From Polynucleobacter meluiroseus (GTDB taxonomy: Bacteria; Pseudomonadota; Gammaproteobacteria; Burkholderiales; Burkholderiaceae): 9,217 nucleotides of DNA. Each line of letters opens with the position of its first letter. Positions within the stretch are counted from its first letter, which is position 1. The stretch covers positions 1 through 9,217 of the forward strand of contig CAMBJN010000045.1 of the NCBI GenBank assembly GCA_945867755.1. Reading direction: 5' to 3'. The position numbers were made by a program, and so were the translations under genes. Under the pieces are notes generated by a model. The model was not told where the DNA came from. It searched no databases and saw only the letters and a list, made by a program, of their open reading frames with translations. Below, in pieces: positions 6,525-9,217 of the stretch.

Positions 6525-9148
6525 AAACGCTCTGATACCCAGGCTTGAACACTCTTTAGAGCCACTGTGAGGCCCTTTGGATCGGTACCGCCAGCCATTG
6601 CCATATCGTGCTTACCACCGCCCTTACCGCCGACTTGTTGGGCCACGTGATTCACCAAATCACCAGCTTTGACCTTGGCAATCGTGTCTGCAGTCACACC
6701 TGCAGCCAATTGAACTTTTCCATCTTGAACAGAAGCCAAAACAATGGCGGCCGTCTTCAATTTATTTTTAAGTTGATCTAGGGTTTCTCTTAAAACTTTG
6801 GCGTCTGCGCCTTCCAGTTGAACGGCTAGAATTTTTACACCATTCACCTCAACGGCTTGTGACATTAATTCATCACCCTGACTAGCAGCGAGCTTAGATC
6901 CTAGGCGCTCCAATTCTTTTTCCAAAGAACGTGCGTGATCTTGAAGCTGAGTGACTCTCTGAGCCAAATCACTTGGAGTTGCTTTTAAGCTAATGGCCAA
7001 TTGATTGATCTGAGTGTCTAGTTTTTGCAAATAAGCCAGCGCACGGTCACCAGTGATTGCCTCAACGCGGCGAATGCCTGCAGCAACACCGCTTTCTGAC
7101 AATATTTTAAAAATACCAATATCGCCCGTTCTTTGAACATGCGTACCACCACATAATTCTTTGGACGAACCAATTTCTAAAACGCGGACAGACTCGCCGT
7201 ATTTTTCACCGAACAACATCATGGCACCAGTTTTTTGAGCATCATCCAAGCTCATCACTTTGGCTGAGGTTGCTGCATTCGCAAGAATTTCAGCATTCAC
7301 CAACTGCTCTACCTGAGCAATCTGTTCTGGTGTCATCGCAGTAGATTGCGTGAAGTCAAAACGTGTCTTATCAGCATCTACCAATGAACCTTTTTGTGAG
7401 ACATGTGCGCCCAATACTTCACGCAATGCTTTGTGCATCAAATGGGTGGCGCTGTGATGACGAATGGTTCTTGCGCGTCTTTCTGCATTGACTTTGGCAT
7501 TGAGTTGATCGCCCACTTTGATTTCACCTTCAAGTACCTGGCCATGATGACCAAACACATCTGCCTGAATCTTCAGCGTGTCTTCAACTTCAAACAAACT
7601 AGATTGATTGCGCAACTCGCCAGCATCACCGACTTGACCGCCAGATTCAGCATAGAAAGGTGTGTTATCTAAAACCAAAACAGCGCTATCGCCTGCTTTG
7701 ATTGACTTGACTTGCGAACCATCAATATAAAGCGCCAACACTTTGGCGGATTCTTTATTCAAAGTGTCATAACCGTGAAACACGGTCGGCGCCCCGCTGT
7801 ATTCAAGACCTTGTGCCATTTTGAATTTACCTGCAGCGCGCGCTTGGTCACGCTGACGATTCATGGCCACTTGAAAGCCAGCTTCATCCACCGTCACTCC
7901 GCGCTCACGACAGACGTCCGCAGTTAAATCGAGTGGGAAACCAAAGGTGTCATGCAACTTAAATGCAGTCTCACCATCAATCACTTTTGAACTATTGGTT
8001 AAAGCAGTTTCAAGAATTTCCATACCGTTCGTGATTGTTTGGAAGAATCTTTCTTCTTCTTGCTTTAGTACTTCTGTGACTCTTGTTTGGTTGGCCTTCA
8101 ACTCTGGATAAGCCTCTCCCATTTCTTGAACCAAGGCAGCAACGATCTTGTGGAAGAATGGAGCCCTCGCACCCAATTTGTAACCGTGGCGAATTGCGCG
8201 ACGAGTGATACGACGTAAAACGTAACCACGTCCCGCATTACCCGGAATCACACCGTCTGCAACGGTGAATGAGCATGCGCGAATATGGTCTGCAATTACT
8301 TTAAGGGAAGGACTGTTGGCATCACAGTTGCCAGCACCAGCACCATCAACAGCCGCTTTTGCAGCATTGAGTAAATTAACAAATAAATCGATTTCGTAGT
8401 TTGAGTGAACATGTTGTAAAACTGCAGCAATTCGCTCAAGCCCCATACCCGTGTCAACACTTGGCTTGGGCAGTGGATGCATCACACCATCTTCATCGCG
8501 GTTGAATTGCATGAAGACGTTATTCCAGATTTCGATATAACGATCGCCATCTTCGTCAGGGCTGCCTGGAGGGCCTCCGGCAATGTGGTCGCCATGATCA
8601 AAAAATATTTCTGTACAAGGGCCACAAGGGCCTGTGTCACCCATCATCCAAAAGTTATCTGATGCGTAACGACCACCTTTGTTGTCACCAATACGGATGA
8701 TTCTTTCAGCGGGGACACCAATTTCTTTTTGCCAAATCTCATATGCCTCGTCATCTTCGGCATAAACAGTCACCCACAACTTTTCTGCCGGCAACTTATA
8801 AACAGTGGTCAATAGTTCCCAAGCGTAACTGATGGCATCTTTTTTAAAGTAATCACCAAAAGAGAAATTACCCAACATCTCAAAGAAAGTGTGATGACGC
8901 GCGGTGTAACCTACATTGTCTAAGTCATTGTGCTTACCACCTGCACGGATACATTTCTGTGATGTGGTTGCTCTGTTATAGGGGCGCTTATCAAAACCCA
9001 AGAAAACATCTTTGAATTGATTCATGCCCGCGTTGGTGAACAACAATGTTGGATCATCGCCAGGAACGACCGGGCTGGACGAGACAACTTGATGGCCCTT
9101 GGATTCAAAGAACTTTAAGAAATTTTGGCGTATTTGAGTAACTTTCAT
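6521..9148 (-). CDS. alaS: Alanyl-tRNA synthetase (class II)
   Basis: Charges tRNA-Ala and hydrolyses misacylated Ser/Gly-tRNA-Ala in the cytoplasm. At 875 residues it is the same size as E. coli AlaRS (876). The N-terminal class II catalytic core is intact: DDPTLLFTNAGMNQFKDVFL and TSQKCIRAGGKHNDLDNVG, then HHTFFEMLGNFSFGDYF, and the DTGMGLERIAAVLQ segment. The editing domain has the zinc-binding pair HSATH (H565 and H569) and CGGTH (C666 and H670), so editing should be functional. A coiled-coil segment (about 715-750) leads to the C-Ala domain ending in GGKGGGKHDMAMAGG (840-854). The ATG at 9148 gives MKVTQIRQNFLKFFESKGH, the normal family N-terminus. No usable Shine-Dalgarno sequence precedes it: GGA ends one base before the ATG. 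A CATAAT -10-like hexamer (9161 to 9156) lies seven bases upstream, which suggests a leaderless or nearly leaderless mRNA. The gene overlaps the TusA-like gene downstream. Confidence 0.97.
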   Translation of the reverse strand: MKVTQIRQNFLKFFESKGHQVVSSSPVVPGDDPTLLFTNAGMNQFKDVFLGFDKRPYNRATTSQKCIRAGGKHNDLDNVGYTARHHTFFEMLGNFSFGDYFKKDAISYAWELLTTVYKLPAEKLWVTVYAEDDEAYEIWQKEIGVPAERIIRIGDNKGGRYASDNFWMMGDTGPCGPCTEIFFDHGDHIAGGPPGSPDEDGDRYIEIWNNVFMQFNRDEDGVMHPLPKPSVDTGMGLERIAAVLQHVHSNYEIDLFVNLLNAAKAAVDGAGAGNCDANSPSLKVIADHIRACSFTVADGVIPGNAGRGYVLRRITRRAIRHGYKLGARAPFFHKIVAALVQEMGEAYPELKANQTRVTEVLKQEEERFFQTITNGMEILETALTNSSKVIDGETAFKLHDTFGFPLDLTADVCRERGVTVDEAGFQVAMNRQRDQARAAGKFKMAQGLEYSGAPTVFHGYDTLNKESAKVLALYIDGSQVKSIKAGDSAVLVLDNTPFYAESGGQVGDAGELRNQSSLFEVEDTLKIQADVFGHHGQVLEGEIKVGDQLNAKVNAERRARTIRHHSATHLMHKALREVLGAHVSQKGSLVDADKTRFDFTQSTAMTPEQIAQVEQLVNAEILANAATSAKVMSLDDAQKTGAMMLFGEKYGESVRVLEIGSSKELCGGTHVQRTGDIGIFKILSESGVAAGIRRVEAITGDRALAYLQKLDTQINQLAISLKATPSDLAQRVTQLQDHARSLEKELERLGSKLAASQGDELMSQAVEVNGVKILAVQLEGADAKVLRETLDQLKNKLKTAAIVLASVQDGKVQLAAGVTADTIAKVKAGDLVNHVAQQVGGKGGGKHDMAMAGGTDPKGLTVALKSVQAWVSERL

Positions 9149-9155
9149 GTCCGTA

Positions 9156-9161
9156 ATTATG
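9156..9161 (-). promoter_or_regulatory. Candidate -10 element of alaS
   Basis: CATAAT on the minus strand matches TATAAT at five of six positions. It is followed by TACGGAC and then the alaS ATG, which places the predicted start of transcription at about 9149-9148. No good -35 box is seen; TTGTAC would need a 19-base spacer. The same hexamer overlaps the ATG of the possible plus-strand gene at 9159. It could be chance in an AT-rich spot, or the true promoter may lie beyond the window edge. Confidence 0.35.
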
Positions 9162-9217
9162 ACTCAGACGAGGCCCATTGGTACAAACCCCAAGCCAAAA
9201 AATGGGAATCCAAGCTT
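9159..9217 (+). CDS. Possible 5' end of an unidentified gene (partial, runs off right edge)
   Basis: From the ATG at 9159 the plus strand stays open to the window edge, giving about 19 codons beginning MTQTRPIGTNPKPKNGNP. It would be divergent from alaS, with only ten bases between the two start codons. The peptide is polar and rich in Pro, Lys and Asn, like a disordered N-terminal tail, and matches no family I recognise. There is no Shine-Dalgarno sequence upstream. The minus strand is also open over the same bases, from the edge to a TGA at 9166-9164, so the 3' end of a gene upstream of alaS is an alternative reading. The stretch is too short to decide. Confidence 0.3.
   Translation, partial: MTQTRPIGTNPKPKNGNPS

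Noticed and set aside
9174..9206. CCCATT ... AATGGG inverted repeat upstream of alaS, considered as an operator.
   Set aside because: Six-base arms with a 21-base gap are expected by chance at this scale, and no regulator or known site matches.
1..9217. Search by eye for a CRISPR array, tRNA or rRNA genes, insertion sequences, attachment sites, toxin-antitoxin or defence genes.
   Set aside because: No spaced direct repeats, tRNA-like folds, transposase motifs or accessory genes were seen, and almost every base belongs to an identified housekeeping gene.

Overview
The window reads as a stretch of housekeeping chromosome from a betaproteobacterium, most likely of the order Burkholderiales. Its moderately AT-rich composition and its protein sequences are reminiscent of Polynucleobacter; that placement rests on recognition of protein style and gene set, not on a search. 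There is no sign of a mobile element, prophage, CRISPR array, RNA gene or transferred island, and coding density is extremely high: no gap between genes exceeds about 40 bases.

Layout from left to right. (1) Bases 2-211, plus strand: the 3' end of a membrane protein gene that begins outside the window. (2) Bases 212-2515, minus strand: uvrD, a superfamily 1 DNA helicase, converging on gene 1 with no base between the two stop codons. (3) Bases 2516-2555: a 40-base divergent control region containing a perfectly symmetric AATTATAATT, which reads TATAAT on both strands. (4) Bases 2556-5417, plus: valS (valyl-tRNA synthetase). (5) Bases 5419-6285, plus: galU (UTP-glucose-1-phosphate uridylyltransferase), one base after valS. 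(6) Bases 6291-6524, minus: a small TusA/SirA-family sulfur-carrier-like protein. (7) Bases 6521-9148, minus: alaS (alanyl-tRNA synthetase), overlapping the TusA-like gene by ATGA. (8) From 9159, plus: a possible but unproven start of another gene running off the right edge.

The genes form two head-to-tail pairs, valS-galU on plus and alaS-tusA-like on minus, which converge at about 6286-6290 over a 12-bp hairpin. Two of the genes charge tRNAs (Val, Ala), one repairs DNA, one makes UDP-glucose for envelope polysaccharides, and one probably carries sulfur. They share no single pathway. The most interesting content is in gene expression signals: a shared symmetric -10 element between uvrD and valS, and the appearance that both synthetase genes start at or within a few bases of their transcription start and lack a Shine-Dalgarno sequence. 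No new biological system is evident.
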